From: Deltaproteobacteria bacterium
GTDB taxonomy: Bacteria > Desulfobacterota_C > Deferrisomatia > Deferrisomatales > JACRMM01
Direction of reading: 5' to 3'
DNA length: 13,469 nt
NCBI GenBank assembly: GCA_016218905.1
Contig: JACRCS010001005.1
Coordinates: 1 to 13,469 of the forward strand
The notes beneath the pieces are model-generated. The model ran no database searches, was not told where the DNA came from, and was given only the letters and a program-made list of their open reading frames with translations. Each line of letters begins with the position of its first letter. The first letter of the stretch is position 1. Positions 13,247 to 13,469 of this stretch are shown here, piece after piece. Both the position numbers and the translations under genes were made by a program.

Positions 13247-13469
13247 GATGTGTCCCCGAGTCGGGTTACAGCTTGGTCGTACCACATGAGGAGCTTGGGG
13301 TCTTCCTGGAGGACGGTGTCGGGGAGTTTCTCGGCGACGGCGATGATGGTGGCGTAGTCGCGGTCGGACCATGCGCGCTTGAAGCCGGCGCGCACAGCCT
13401 CCACGCGGAAGAGCTTGAGGCGACGGGCGCTCGAGGCGCGGTACTCTGCAAACTCGCGCAGAAGAGCCC
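13243..13469 (-). CDS. DNA methyltransferase, C-terminal fragment (cut by window edge)
   Basis: This frame is open from the right edge to a TGA at 13243-13245, giving 74 residues with no start in the window. It is real by codon pattern and by its ATGA overlap with the SIR2 start. The sequence (LKLFRVEAVRAGFKRAW, DYATIIAVAEKLPDTVLQED, PKLLMWYDQAVTRLG) matches my memory of the conserved tail of large site-specific N6/N4 DNA methyltransferases of the Mod/PF01555 group (COG2189). No catalytic motif is inside the fragment, so this rests on the tail alone. If right, the gene supplies self-marking for the downstream genes. It is the first gene of the visible operon, and any promoter lies to its right. 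Confidence 0.65.
   Translation of the reverse strand, partial: ALLREFAEYRASSARRLKLFRVEAVRAGFKRAWSDRDYATIIAVAEKLPDTVLQEDPKLLMWYDQAVTRLGDTS

Noticed and set aside
1..13469. CRISPR array, tRNA or rRNA genes
   Set aside because: No regularly spaced short repeats and no tRNA cloverleaf or rRNA core sequences were seen on either strand. The only tandem repeats are the paired sites at the IS ends.

Overview
The window is high-GC bacterial DNA, roughly 55-70 % by hand count of single 60-base lines. It is accessory in character: an intact IS21-family element sits beside a long, tightly overlapping set of defence-type genes on the minus strand. No rRNA, tRNA or housekeeping marker allows placement. 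The base composition, the dispersed GC-rich intergenic repeats and the gene families would fit a large-genome soil or sediment bacterium (Myxococcota-, Rokubacteria- or similar-like), but that is a guess.

Layout. (1) 1-741: one small hypothetical gene on the minus strand (69-368), then about 370 bases without a gene that hold dispersed repeats and a GC-rich hairpin. (2) 742-3377: a complete IS21-family insertion sequence with istA and istB on the plus strand, overlapping by ATGA. Its TG...CA ends carry paired internal repeats, and it is flanked by a 6-bp direct repeat TAAGGG (736-741 and 3378-3383). About 300 bases between istB and the right end hold strong inverted repeats. (3) 3384-3625: a short gap with a second copy of the dispersed repeat seen at 509-559. 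(4) 3626-13469: eight minus-strand genes that read, in transcription order from the right edge, as a DNA methyltransferase (C-terminus only), SIR2, HerA ATPase, KTSC-domain protein, SNF2-type helicase, HhH-GPD DNA glycosylase/endonuclease, PglZ, and a protein with a helical, winged-helix-like middle. Most junctions overlap by a few bases (ATGA, TTGA, 29 nt, 14 nt, ATGA, GTGA), so the set is very probably one operon. Its promoter must lie beyond the right edge.

Interpretation. SIR2 directly followed by HerA is the arrangement of the known SIR2-HerA (Nezha-type) anti-phage system, in which the SIR2 protein depletes NAD+. Helicase, PglZ and a small terminal protein in that order recall the 3' half of type 3 BREX (brxHII-pglZ-brxA). 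However, no brxC, brxF or DUF1156/PglX-type methylase is in the window, and a glycosylase gene sits between helicase and PglZ. The whole could be a composite defence operon: modification by the methylase, DNA recognition or remodelling by helicase, glycosylase and PglZ, and a SIR2-HerA abortive arm. I do not recognise this exact combination as a named system. It is the main candidate for something undescribed here.
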